Below are positions 7,546 to 15,022 of a stretch of 64,000 nt of DNA, piece after piece (the stretch's first letter is position 1; each line of letters begins with the position of its first letter). The translations under genes were made by a program, and so were the position numbers. The notes below the pieces were generated by a model. That model ran no database searches and was not told the origin of the DNA. It was given only the letters and a program-made list of their open reading frames with translations. This DNA is from Micromonospora_G sp044901685 (GTDB lineage Bacteria; Actinomycetota; Actinomycetes; Mycobacteriales; Micromonosporaceae), in contig NZ_JBJDPS010000007.1 in the NCBI RefSeq assembly GCF_044901685.1, positions 1-64,000 on the forward strand, read 5' to 3'.

Positions 7546-8247
7546 ATGGATACCAGCAGCGCGGTGTGGCGGCACCGCACACCGGCCGACAGTGCCGGCA
7601 CAGCCGAGGACACGGATCGTCCCGAGCCGACCGACGACGCCGACGGGACCGTCGTCGCCGGTGGTGCGGGTGACGGCCGACCGGAACCGGAGTCGTCCGC
7701 CGGGGACCGGGTGGATCTGCGGCTGGGCCGGAGTATCGCGACGCTGATCGCGCTCGCCGCGGTGGCCGTGGTGTACGTGCTCCACGCCGCGCTGCCGGCC
7801 ACTCCCTTCGAGTTGCCGTTCGGCAACCCGCAGGCGTTCCGTACGGTGGTGCCCGAGGGTTGGGGTTTCTTCACCATGAGTCCGCGTACGCCGGACGTGA
7901 TGGTCTACGGCGTCCGCGCCGACGGCGGCTGGGACCGGTTGACGGTCGGCGCGCACGAGGGCGCGGGGAGTCTGATGGGGCTCAACCGGCGCAACCGGTC
8001 GCAGGGGACCGAGGTGGCGATCGTCGCCAACCAGTTGCGGCCGGAGGAGTGGACCGACTGCGAGCGGGAGCCGCTCGACTGTCTGGGAGCGTTGTCGGCC
8101 CGCCCGCAGCGGGTCGCGAACGTCTCCAACCTGCGAAGCGTCTGCGGCGAGGTTGGCCTGGTCATGCAGGACGTACTGCCGTGGGCCTGGCGCGGGTTGC
8201 CGACGGTGATGCCGTCGAAGGTCATCCGGGTGGTGGTCTCGTGCTGA
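7546..8247 (+). CDS. sdpA: SdpA-family protein of the SDP-like toxin system
   Basis: A 233-residue protein: an acidic Pro/Asp/Glu-rich cytoplasmic stretch (1-60) longer than in Bacillus SdpA, one membrane segment (64-82, IATLIALAAVAVVYVLHAA) and an outer domain beginning with PEGWGFFTMSPR (103-114), the block that marks the SdpA family. Four Cys (172, 179, 200, 233) could form disulfides. SdpA acts with SdpB to produce active toxin from SdpC in Bacillus. A good ribosome site (GGAGGAAA) precedes the ATG, 22 bases after the sdpC stop. The end overlaps the next start by 7 bases, indicating coupled translation. Confidence 0.85.
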   Translation: MDTSSAVWRHRTPADSAGTAEDTDRPEPTDDADGTVVAGGAGDGRPEPESSAGDRVDLRLGRSIATLIALAAVAVVYVLHAALPATPFELPFGNPQAFRTVVPEGWGFFTMSPRTPDVMVYGVRADGGWDRLTVGAHEGAGSLMGLNRRNRSQGTEVAIVANQLRPEEWTDCEREPLDCLGALSARPQRVANVSNLRSVCGEVGLVMQDVLPWAWRGLPTVMPSKVIRVVVSC

Positions 8248-9251
8248 CCCGGTCGTTGATCTCTCTCGGTCGGTGGGCCCGACCGAGGCTGGCCGAGGCG
8301 CCCTGGGGCTCGGGGCTGGGCCTGGCCCGGACCCTGCTCGCCCTCGCCACCCTCGGTACGTTGCTCGCCACCAGCTCGTCGGTGCTGCTGTCGCCGCTGG
8401 CCGACGGCACCAAGGGCGCGGTCTGCGCCGGCCCGATGCAGGCGGGTCTGTGGTGTGTGGTGCCGGCCTGGCAGGGCGAGGCGGCCCGTTGGCTGAGCGT
8501 GGCGGTGCTGCTGGTGGTGGCGTCCGGTTGGCGTCCCCGGTTCACCGGTGTGCTGCACTGGTGGGTCTCCTGGAGCCTGCTGGTCAACACCTCGATCGTG
8601 GACGGTGGGGACCAGGTCACGGCGGTCCTGACCCTGCTGCTGATCCCGGTGACGCTGACCGACCCGCGCCGCTGGCACTGGTCCCGCCCGCCCGTACGGG
8701 AGCCGGGTCTGGCCCGGCTGGTGGCGTGTGTCGTGCTGATCCTGGTCCAGGTGCAGGTCGCGGTGCTGTACCTGCACGCCTCGGTGGCGAAGCTCGGCGT
8801 ACGCGAGTGGGCCGACGGGACGTCGTTGTACTACTGGCTGCGCAACCCGACCTTCGGGGCACCCGACTGGCTGCGCCCGCTGGTCGACGTGGTCACCGAC
8901 TCGTCACTCGGCGTGGCGCTGCTTACCTGGGGTTCGGTGGCGCTCGAGTTCGCCCTCGCGCTGGCGATCCTGCTCGGGCCGGCGGCGAAGCGCCGCCTGC
9001 TGGTCGCCGGGCTGCTCTTCCACGCGTCGATCGCGATCGCGATGGGTCTGATCAGCTTCAGTACGGCGATGGGCGCGGCCCTGCTGCTCTACCTCCTGCC
9101 GATCGGGCACCACCTGTCGCCGCCCCGGCCGGCGCTGCGGCTGGCCGACCGGGTGTCCCGGCTGCCGGCGCGACGCCGCGAGGTCCGACCGGAACCGGCC
9201 CGACCGGGCTTGTCGACGGTGCCGTCGGTCCGAAGGTCGATCCAGTGGTGA
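8241..9251 (+). CDS. sdpB: SdpB-family membrane protein (HTTM-type)
   Basis: A 336-residue membrane protein with about seven hydrophobic segments, for example LGLARTLLALATLGTLLA, LVACVVLILVQVQVAVLYLH and VALEFALALAILLGPAAK. The pattern LYLHASVAKLGVREWADGTS followed by LYYWLRNP is typical of SdpB/HTTM proteins related to vitamin-K-dependent carboxylase membrane domains. In Bacillus SdpB works with SdpA in SdpC maturation. The GTG at 8241 overlaps the end of sdpA. The order sdpC-sdpA-sdpB differs from the sdpABC order of Bacillus. No SdpI-type immunity protein is encoded next to it. Confidence 0.85.
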   Translation: MLTRSLISLGRWARPRLAEAPWGSGLGLARTLLALATLGTLLATSSSVLLSPLADGTKGAVCAGPMQAGLWCVVPAWQGEAARWLSVAVLLVVASGWRPRFTGVLHWWVSWSLLVNTSIVDGGDQVTAVLTLLLIPVTLTDPRRWHWSRPPVREPGLARLVACVVLILVQVQVAVLYLHASVAKLGVREWADGTSLYYWLRNPTFGAPDWLRPLVDVVTDSSLGVALLTWGSVALEFALALAILLGPAAKRRLLVAGLLFHASIAIAMGLISFSTAMGAALLLYLLPIGHHLSPPRPALRLADRVSRLPARRREVRPEPARPGLSTVPSVRRSIQW

Positions 9252-9257
9252 GCACAC

Positions 9258-9325
9258 GACGGTGGTGAGGTCGTGCCGGTGGTAAGGACGTGACGGTGGT
9301 CCGGTCGTGACGGTGGTGTGGGGGA
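9258..9325. repeat. Four tandem 17-bp imperfect repeats
   Basis: Units start at 9258, 9275, 9292 and 9309: GACGGTGGTGAGGTCGT, GCCGGTGGTAAGGACGT, GACGGTGGTCCGGTCGT and GACGGTGGTGTGGGGGA. They directly follow the sdpB stop codon (9249-9251) and end before the terminator hairpin. The array looks like a short variable-number repeat. No function can be read from it. Confidence 0.75.
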
Positions 9326-9344
9326 CGTCGTGACCCTGGGTGGT

Positions 9345-9390
9345 CGGGCGTGGGCGGTCGCCGGTGTTGTCCGGTGGTCGCCCACGCCCG
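9345..9390 (+). terminator. Strong hairpin terminator after sdpB
   Basis: CGGGCGTGGGCG (9345-9356) pairs perfectly with CGCCCACGCCCG (9379-9390); the inner bases CCGG/CCGG extend the stem partly around a TGTTGT loop. No U-tract follows beyond TT, which is normal for actinobacterial terminators. It closes the SDP-like cassette before the promoter of the arabinose regulator. Confidence 0.7.
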
Positions 9391-9433
9391 TTCCCGGGGT
9401 ACGTCCACCGGGTCGGGTAGGCGGTGTGGCCCC

Positions 9434-9461
9434 TTGACGAGCGTCGTGTTATCGCTAACAT
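9434..9461 (+). promoter_or_regulatory. Promoter and LacI-type operator of the arabinose regulator gene
   Basis: The -35 TTGACG (9434-9439) and -10 TAACAT (9456-9461) are 16 bp apart. The palindromic TGTTATCGCTAACA (9447-9460) covers the spacer and -10 box. It is the exact reverse complement of the site in front of araB (10895-10908), so the regulator encoded downstream very likely represses its own gene here. Confidence 0.7.
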
Positions 9462-9708
9462 GATCGCCACCAGGGCGACGCCTGCCCGGGAGGAAGAGGA
9501 GTGGGGCCGATCCGCCCACCGATCGATCGACATGACGCACGGTGTCGATGTGGATCGGTCGGAAGGGTGGGCGTACCGGACGGGCCGGTTGTCGTACCCG
9601 TTCGCGGGCTGGTGGGTCCCGTGGGGTGGCCGACGATAATCGTTTCCCTGGCGGCGCCCATCGCCCGCTGCGGCGATATGTGAGCATTTCCCCGAGTGAG
9701 GTAGCGAA
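9462..9708 (+). other. Long leader between promoter and regulator start, no gene seen
   Basis: About 240 bases separate the predicted transcription start (near 9468) and the GTG at 9709. No convincing coding sequence or known RNA element is visible. The stretch includes a purine-rich site (GGAGGAAGAGGAG, about 9490) without a conserved product behind it. A second promoter nearer the gene cannot be excluded. Confidence 0.35.
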
Positions 9709-10725
9709 GTGGATAACAGGGTGACGCGCAATCCCGCGATGACCGACGTCGCGCGGCTTGCCGGGGTGTCCCACCAGACCGTCTCCCGGGTGCTCAACGA
9801 CCATCCGAACGTCCGCGAGCAGACCCGCAGCCGGGTCCGCGCCGCCATCGCCGAGCTGGGCTACCGACCGAACCGGGCGGCCCGCACCCTGGTCACCGGC
9901 CGGTCGCAGTCGATCGGCGTGGTCACCCAGAACTCCACCCTCTACGGCCCCGCATCCCTGCTGGAGGCGTTCGAGCAGGCGGCGGCGGAAGCCGGTTTCG
10001 CGGTCAGCGTGGCCAGCGTCAGCGTGCTCGACCGGCCGTCCATCGCCGAGGCGGTCACCCGGCACCTGGACCACCGGGTCGCCGGGATCATGGTGATCGC
10101 CCCGGTCACCTCGGCCAACGAGGCGCTGGACGCGTTGCCGGCGGACGTACCGCTGGTGGCCGTCGACGGCGACCCGCAGCGGTCGGCCGCGTTGGTCACC
10201 GTGGACCAGGTCAGCGGCGCGCGGGACGCCACCCGGCACCTGCTCGATGCCGGTCACCGTACGGTCTGGCACGTTTCCGGCCCGCCCGAGTGGTTCGACA
10301 GCGCCGGCCGGATCGAGGGCTGGCAGGAGGCGCTGCGCGCGGCCGGCGCCGAGTTGCCGCCGCTGATGCCGGCCGACTGGACGGCCGCGTCGGGTTACCG
10401 CGCCGGGCAGATGCTGGCCCGGATGCCCGAGGTCACCGCGATCTTCGCGGCAAACGACCACCTCGCGCTCGGCATCCTCCGGGCGATGAGCGAGCGCGGG
10501 CGTCGGGTGCCGGAGGAGGTGAGTGTGGTCGGCTTCGACGACGTTCCCGAGGCGGCGTACTTCATCCCTCCACTGACGACGGTCCGGCCCGATTTCCGTG
10601 CCGTGGCAAGGGCGAGCCTCTCGCTCCTGCTGGAGCAGATCGAGTCCGGACGGCCGACGACCGAGCGGTACACCGTCGCGCCGACCCTGGTCTCCCGACA
10701 GAGTGTGGCGCCGCCACCGGACTGA
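9709..10725 (+). CDS. LacI-family repressor of the L-arabinose operon
   Basis: A 338-residue LacI-type regulator. The headpiece MTDVARLAGVSHQTVSRVLN (residues 11-30) contains the helix-turn-helix; ELGYRPNRAARTLVTG is the hinge region, and the rest (IGVVTQNSTLYGPASLLEAF to VSVVGFDDVPEAAY, PPLTTVRPDF) is the periplasmic-binding-protein-like sugar sensor. It precedes araB-D-A and the sugar importer, and identical operators lie before its own gene and before araB, so its inducer is probably L-arabinose or a phosphorylated product. The GTG at 9709 was chosen as the longest reasonable start; a GTG at 9721 is possible. Confidence 0.88.
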   Translation: MDNRVTRNPAMTDVARLAGVSHQTVSRVLNDHPNVREQTRSRVRAAIAELGYRPNRAARTLVTGRSQSIGVVTQNSTLYGPASLLEAFEQAAAEAGFAVSVASVSVLDRPSIAEAVTRHLDHRVAGIMVIAPVTSANEALDALPADVPLVAVDGDPQRSAALVTVDQVSGARDATRHLLDAGHRTVWHVSGPPEWFDSAGRIEGWQEALRAAGAELPPLMPADWTAASGYRAGQMLARMPEVTAIFAANDHLALGILRAMSERGRRVPEEVSVVGFDDVPEAAYFIPPLTTVRPDFRAVARASLSLLLEQIESGRPTTERYTVAPTLVSRQSVAPPPD

Positions 10726-10881
10726 GTCGGACGTGACGCAGGTCTCTCCGGTGACGCCCCTGGCCACCGGCCCGTCCGGCGTCGGCCCACCCCGGCGTTC
10801 CGGCCGCCGCCGGCTAACGGAATGTAGCCAGTTGGGTCACGGGAGATCGCCTTGTCGTTACTGAAATGTTACGGCTCCCGG

Positions 10882-10909
10882 TTGACCCGCTAATTGTTAG
10901 CGATAACAC
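10882..10909 (+). promoter_or_regulatory. araB promoter with LacI-type operator
   Basis: The -35 TTGACC (10882-10887) is followed after 16 bp by TAACAC (10904-10909). The palindrome TGTTAGCGATAACA (10895-10908) overlaps the -10 box in the same way as the inverted copy at 9447-9460 in front of the regulator gene. Repression by blocking polymerase binding is the natural reading. The predicted start is about 60 bases before the araB ATG. Confidence 0.7.
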
Positions 10910-10973
10910 TCTGGGTCCGAGCCTGCGATCCGAGGCCCGGTCCCTGTCCGCCTGCCCCATGAAGGTGCCAGAC

Positions 10974-12713
10974 ATGTCGATCGATCCGTCAGATGCCCTC
11001 GTAGTCGGAGTCGACTACGGGACGCTGTCCGGCCGTGCCGTCGTGGTACGGGTGTCGGACGGCGCCGAGCTCGGGTCGGCGGTGTACGAGTACCCGCACG
11101 CCGTGCTCACCGACACGCTCCCCGGTGGTGTGCCGCTCGGTCCGGACTGGGCGTTGCAGGTGCCGAGCGACTACGTCGACGTGCTGCGGCACGCCGTACC
11201 GGCCGCGTTGGCCGACGCGGGCGCGGACCCGGCGGCGGTGGTCGGCATCGGCACCGACTTCACCGCCTGCACCATGGTCCCGACCCTGGCCGACGGCACC
11301 CCGCTCAACGAGTTGCCCCGGTTCGCCGACCGGCCGCACGCCTACGTCAAGCTCTGGCGTCACCACGCCGCCCAGCCGCAGGCCGACCGGATCAACAAGC
11401 TCGCCGCCGACCGCGACGAAGCCTGGCTGCCCCGCTACGGCGGGCTGATCTCCTCGGAGTGGGAGTTCGCCAAGGCGCTGCAACTGCTGGAGGAGGACCC
11501 CGAGGTCTACGCGGCGATGGAGCGCTGGGTCGAGGCGGCCGACTGGATCGTCTGGCAGCTCACCGGCAGCTACGTACGAAACGCGTGCAGCGCGGGTTAC
11601 AAGGGCATCCTCCAGGACGGGCGGTACCCGGACGCCGAGTTCCTCGCCGCGCTCAACCCCGGCTTCGTCGACTTCGTGACCACCAAGCTCGACCAGCCGA
11701 TCGGTGCCCTGGGTGCGGTCGCCGGCACGCTGACCGCCGAGGCCGCCGGCTGGACCGGGCTCCCGGTCGGCATCCCGGTCGCGGTCGGCAACGTGGACGC
11801 GCACGTCACCGCCGCCGCCGGCAACGCGCTGCAACCGGGCCAGATGGTCGCCATCATGGGGACCTCGACCTGCCACGTGATGAACGGCGACGAGCTGCGC
11901 GACGTACCGGGCATGTGCGGGGTGGTCGACGGCGGCATCGTCTCCGGGAGCTGGGGGTACGAGGCCGGACAGAGCGGCGTCGGCGACATCTTCGCCCACT
12001 TCGTCGAGACCCAGGTGCCGGCGGCGTACAGCGAGGCCGCCGCCGCCTCGGGGCTGACCGTGCACGAACACCTCACCCGACTCGCCGCCACCCAGCGGGT
12101 CGGCCAGCACGGACTGGTCGCGCTCGACTGGCACAGCGGCAACCGTTCGGTCCTGGTCGACCACGAACTCTCCGGACTGCTGGTCGGGGAGACCCTGGCC
12201 ACCCGCCCGGAGGACGTCTACCGGGCGCTGCTGGAGGCGACCGCGTTCGGCACCCGGACCATCATCGAGACCTTCGCCGGAGCCGGCGTACCGGTCTCCG
12301 AACTCTTTGTCGTCGGCGGTCTGACCAAGAACAAGCTGCTGATGCAGATCTACAGCGACGTCACCCGGTTGCCGCTGTCGCTGATCACCTCGGCCCAGGG
12401 GCCGGCACTCGGTTCGGCCATCCACGCCGCGGTCGCCGCCGGGGCGTACCCCGACGTGCGCGCGGCGGCGGCCCGGATGGGGCGGGTCGAACGTTCGGTC
12501 TACACCCCGGACGAGGCGGCGGCGGGCCGCTACGACGAGCTGTACGACGAGTACCGCCAGCTCCACGACCATTTCGGCAGGGGAGGGAACGGGGTCATGC
12601 GCAGACTTCGCGCCATCCGCCGGCAGGCCCTGGCCGGTACGACCGAGACCGGTACGACCGCGACCACGACGACCGAGACCGGCACGACCAGCGCCGCCGA
12701 GGTGACCCGGTGA
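10974..12713 (+). CDS. araB: Ribulokinase
   Basis: A 579-residue FGGY-family sugar kinase that phosphorylates L-ribulose with ATP, the second step of arabinose breakdown. The N-terminal phosphate loop VVGVDYGTLSGRAVVVRVSDG, the middle FTACTMVPTLADGTPL, and the C-terminal ATP-binding strand ELFVVGGLTKNKLLMQIYSD match AraB throughout. The ATG at 10974 has AAGGTG 7 bases upstream; the earlier in-frame ATG at 10959 has no ribosome site. The last 25 residues are a Thr/Glu/Ala-rich low-complexity tail (TTETGTTATTTTETGTTSA) not found in typical AraB. The stop overlaps the araD start (GTGA). Confidence 0.95.
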   Translation: MSIDPSDALVVGVDYGTLSGRAVVVRVSDGAELGSAVYEYPHAVLTDTLPGGVPLGPDWALQVPSDYVDVLRHAVPAALADAGADPAAVVGIGTDFTACTMVPTLADGTPLNELPRFADRPHAYVKLWRHHAAQPQADRINKLAADRDEAWLPRYGGLISSEWEFAKALQLLEEDPEVYAAMERWVEAADWIVWQLTGSYVRNACSAGYKGILQDGRYPDAEFLAALNPGFVDFVTTKLDQPIGALGAVAGTLTAEAAGWTGLPVGIPVAVGNVDAHVTAAAGNALQPGQMVAIMGTSTCHVMNGDELRDVPGMCGVVDGGIVSGSWGYEAGQSGVGDIFAHFVETQVPAAYSEAAAASGLTVHEHLTRLAATQRVGQHGLVALDWHSGNRSVLVDHELSGLLVGETLATRPEDVYRALLEATAFGTRTIIETFAGAGVPVSELFVVGGLTKNKLLMQIYSDVTRLPLSLITSAQGPALGSAIHAAVAAGAYPDVRAAAARMGRVERSVYTPDEAAAGRYDELYDEYRQLHDHFGRGGNGVMRRLRAIRRQALAGTTETGTTATTTTETGTTSAAEVTR

Positions 12714-13390
12714 CGACCGTGACCGCCTCCGTCGCGGAGACCATCCGTACGCTGCGCGCGCAGGTGGCCGCGCTCCACGCCGAACTGCCCCGCAACGAGC
12801 TGGTGGTCTGGACCGCCGGCAACGTCTCGGCCCGGGTGCCCGGTGCCGACCTGCTGGTGATCAAGCCGTCCGGGGTGAGCTACGACGAGATCACCGCCGA
12901 CAACATGGTGGTGACCGACCTCGACGCCAACCTGGTCGACGGCGACCTCGCCCCGTCGTCGGACACCGCCGCGCACGCCTACGTCTACAAGCACATGCCG
13001 CACGTGCACGGGGTGGTGCACACCCACTCCACGTACGCCACCGCCTGGTCGGCGCGGGCCGAACCGATCCCGTGCGTGCTCACGATGATCGCCGACGAGT
13101 TCGGTGGCGAGATCCCGGTCGGCCCGTTCGCGCTGATCGGCGACAACTCGATCGGACAGGGCATCGTCGCCACCCTCACCGGACACCGGTCGCCCGCCGT
13201 GCTGATGCAAAACCACGGGGTCTTCACCATCGGGGCGAGCGCCCGCGCGGCGGTCAAGGCGGCCGTGATGTGCGAGGACGTGGCGCGCACCGTACACATC
13301 TCGCGCCAGCTCGGCACCCCGCTGCCGATCGAGCAGCGCGACATCGACTCGCTCTACGCCCGCTACCAGAACGTGTACGGGCAGGCGTGA
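12710..13390 (+). CDS. araD: L-ribulose-5-phosphate 4-epimerase
   Basis: A 226-residue class II aldolase/adducin-fold enzyme converting L-ribulose 5-phosphate to D-xylulose 5-phosphate. Zinc ligands seen: His104 and His106 in HTHS and His169 in QNHG; Asp85 lies in the SSDT phosphate/metal region, and GNVSAR and KPSG phosphate-binding loops are present at about 38-55. The GTG start overlaps the araB stop by 4 bases. Length is normal for AraD (about 230). Confidence 0.95.
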   Translation: MTTVTASVAETIRTLRAQVAALHAELPRNELVVWTAGNVSARVPGADLLVIKPSGVSYDEITADNMVVTDLDANLVDGDLAPSSDTAAHAYVYKHMPHVHGVVHTHSTYATAWSARAEPIPCVLTMIADEFGGEIPVGPFALIGDNSIGQGIVATLTGHRSPAVLMQNHGVFTIGASARAAVKAAVMCEDVARTVHISRQLGTPLPIEQRDIDSLYARYQNVYGQA

Positions 13391-13422
13391 TCATGCCCGG
13401 GACAGGAGGACCCGCCACCACC

Positions 13423-14934
13423 ATGGCCACTCAACCCCAGATCTGGTTCCTCACCGGCAGCCAGCACCTCTACGGGCCGGAGACGCTCCAGCAGGTCGCC
13501 GACCAGTCGCAGGAAATCCAACGTACGTTGGCCGCCACCGGCCCGATCGCCGCCGAACTGGTGTGGCAGCCGGTGCTCACCGACGCCGCCGCCATCCGGC
13601 AGGTCATGCTCGCGGCGAACGCCGACCCGGACTGTGTCGGGGTCATCGCCTGGATGCACACCTTCTCCCCGGCGAAGATGTGGATCAGCGGGCTCGACGT
13701 GCTGCGCAAGCCGCTGCTGCACCTGCACACGCAGCTCAACGCGGCGCTGCCGTGGGCGTCGATCGACATGGACTTCATGAACCTCAACCAGGCCGCGCAC
13801 GGCGACCGCGAGTTCGGGTTCATCCAGACCCGGCTCGGCGTGGCCCGCAAGACCGTGGCGGGTCACGCCTCCGACCCGGCCCTGGTCGCCCGGATCGACG
13901 GTTGGGCCCGTGCCGCCGCCGGCTACGCGCACCTGCGTACGCTGCGGCTGGCCCGGTTCGGTGACAACATGCGGGACGTGGCGGTCACCGAAGGCGACAA
14001 GGTCGAGGCGGAGCTGCGGTTCGGCGTCTCGGTCAACACGTACGGGGTCAACGACCTGGTCGAGCTGGTCGACCGGGTGGCCGACGACGCGATCGACAAG
14101 CTGGTGACCGAGTACGCCGACCAGTACCGGCTCGCCCCGGGGCTGGAGCGCGGCGGTGACCGCCACGCCGAACTGCGCTACGCGGCCCGGATCGAACTCG
14201 GCCTGCGGCAGTTCCTCACCACCGGCGGCTTCGGCGCGTTCACCACCAACTTCCAGGACCTGGGCGGGCTGCGCCAACTTCCCGGCATCGCCGTACAGCG
14301 GCTGATGGCCGACGGCTACGGCTTCGGCGGCGAGGGCGACTGGAAGACCTCCGCGCTGCTCGCCGCGGTGAAGGCGATGGGCGCCGGGACCGGGCGGGGC
14401 ACCTCCTTCATGGAGGACTACACCTACCACTTCGGCCCCGGCGAGCCGAAGATCCTCGGCGCGCACATGCTGGAGGTCTGCCCGACCATCGCCAGCGACC
14501 AGCCGTCGTGCGAGATCCACCCGCTCGGCATCGGTGACCGGGAGGACCCGGTCCGGCTCGTCTTCGACGCGCGGCCCGGCCCCGGCGTGGTGATCGGCCT
14601 GGCCGACCTCGGCGACCGGTTCCGGTTCGTGGCCAACGAGATCGAGGTCGTGCCGCCGGACGAGCCGCTGCCGAACCTGCCGGTCGCCCGCGCGGTGTGG
14701 AAGCCGGCACCGTCGCTCTCCACCTCCGCCGAGAGCTGGCTCACCGCCGGCGGGCCGCACCACACGGTGCTGACCCAGGAGGTCGGGGTGGAGACCCTCC
14801 AGGACTTCGCCCACATGCTCCGCACCGAACTGCTGGTGATCGACCAGCAGACCACCACCGGCGGCTTCACCGACCGGATGCGCTGGAACCAGGCCTACTA
14901 CCGGCTCGCCCAAGGGCTGCCGGGCAGGGGATGA
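13423..14934 (+). CDS. araA: L-arabinose isomerase
   Basis: A 503-residue enzyme (E. coli AraA has 500) that converts L-arabinose to L-ribulose with Mn2+. The opening QIWFLTGSQHLYGPETLQQV and the metal-site stretch SFMEDYTYHF...GAHMLEVCP are characteristic. The ATG at 13423 follows GGAGG at 13405-13409 with 13 bases between; an in-frame ATG at 13393 would add ten residues but lacks a good ribosome site. The gene lies 32 bases after araD in the B-D-A order common in actinobacteria. Confidence 0.95.
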   Translation: MATQPQIWFLTGSQHLYGPETLQQVADQSQEIQRTLAATGPIAAELVWQPVLTDAAAIRQVMLAANADPDCVGVIAWMHTFSPAKMWISGLDVLRKPLLHLHTQLNAALPWASIDMDFMNLNQAAHGDREFGFIQTRLGVARKTVAGHASDPALVARIDGWARAAAGYAHLRTLRLARFGDNMRDVAVTEGDKVEAELRFGVSVNTYGVNDLVELVDRVADDAIDKLVTEYADQYRLAPGLERGGDRHAELRYAARIELGLRQFLTTGGFGAFTTNFQDLGGLRQLPGIAVQRLMADGYGFGGEGDWKTSALLAAVKAMGAGTGRGTSFMEDYTYHFGPGEPKILGAHMLEVCPTIASDQPSCEIHPLGIGDREDPVRLVFDARPGPGVVIGLADLGDRFRFVANEIEVVPPDEPLPNLPVARAVWKPAPSLSTSAESWLTAGGPHHTVLTQEVGVETLQDFAHMLRTELLVIDQQTTTGGFTDRMRWNQAYYRLAQGLPGRG

Positions 14935-15022
14935 GGCCAGTCGCTCTGTCCGCACCACCCGCCGACGGCCCCCCGGCCGACCGGCACCTGAAACAGAAGG
15001 CTCTGTACTCAAAGGAGAGAAC

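Noticed and set aside
9058..10767. Minus-strand open frame of 569 codons opposite sdpB and the LacI gene
   Set aside because: Runs across the terminator, promoter and LacI gene; composition is that of an antisense shadow.
14960..14985. GC-rich hairpin before the ChvE gene as a terminator of araA
   Set aside because: The stem is short (GGCC/GGCC) and interrupted; araA and the importer more likely share a transcript.
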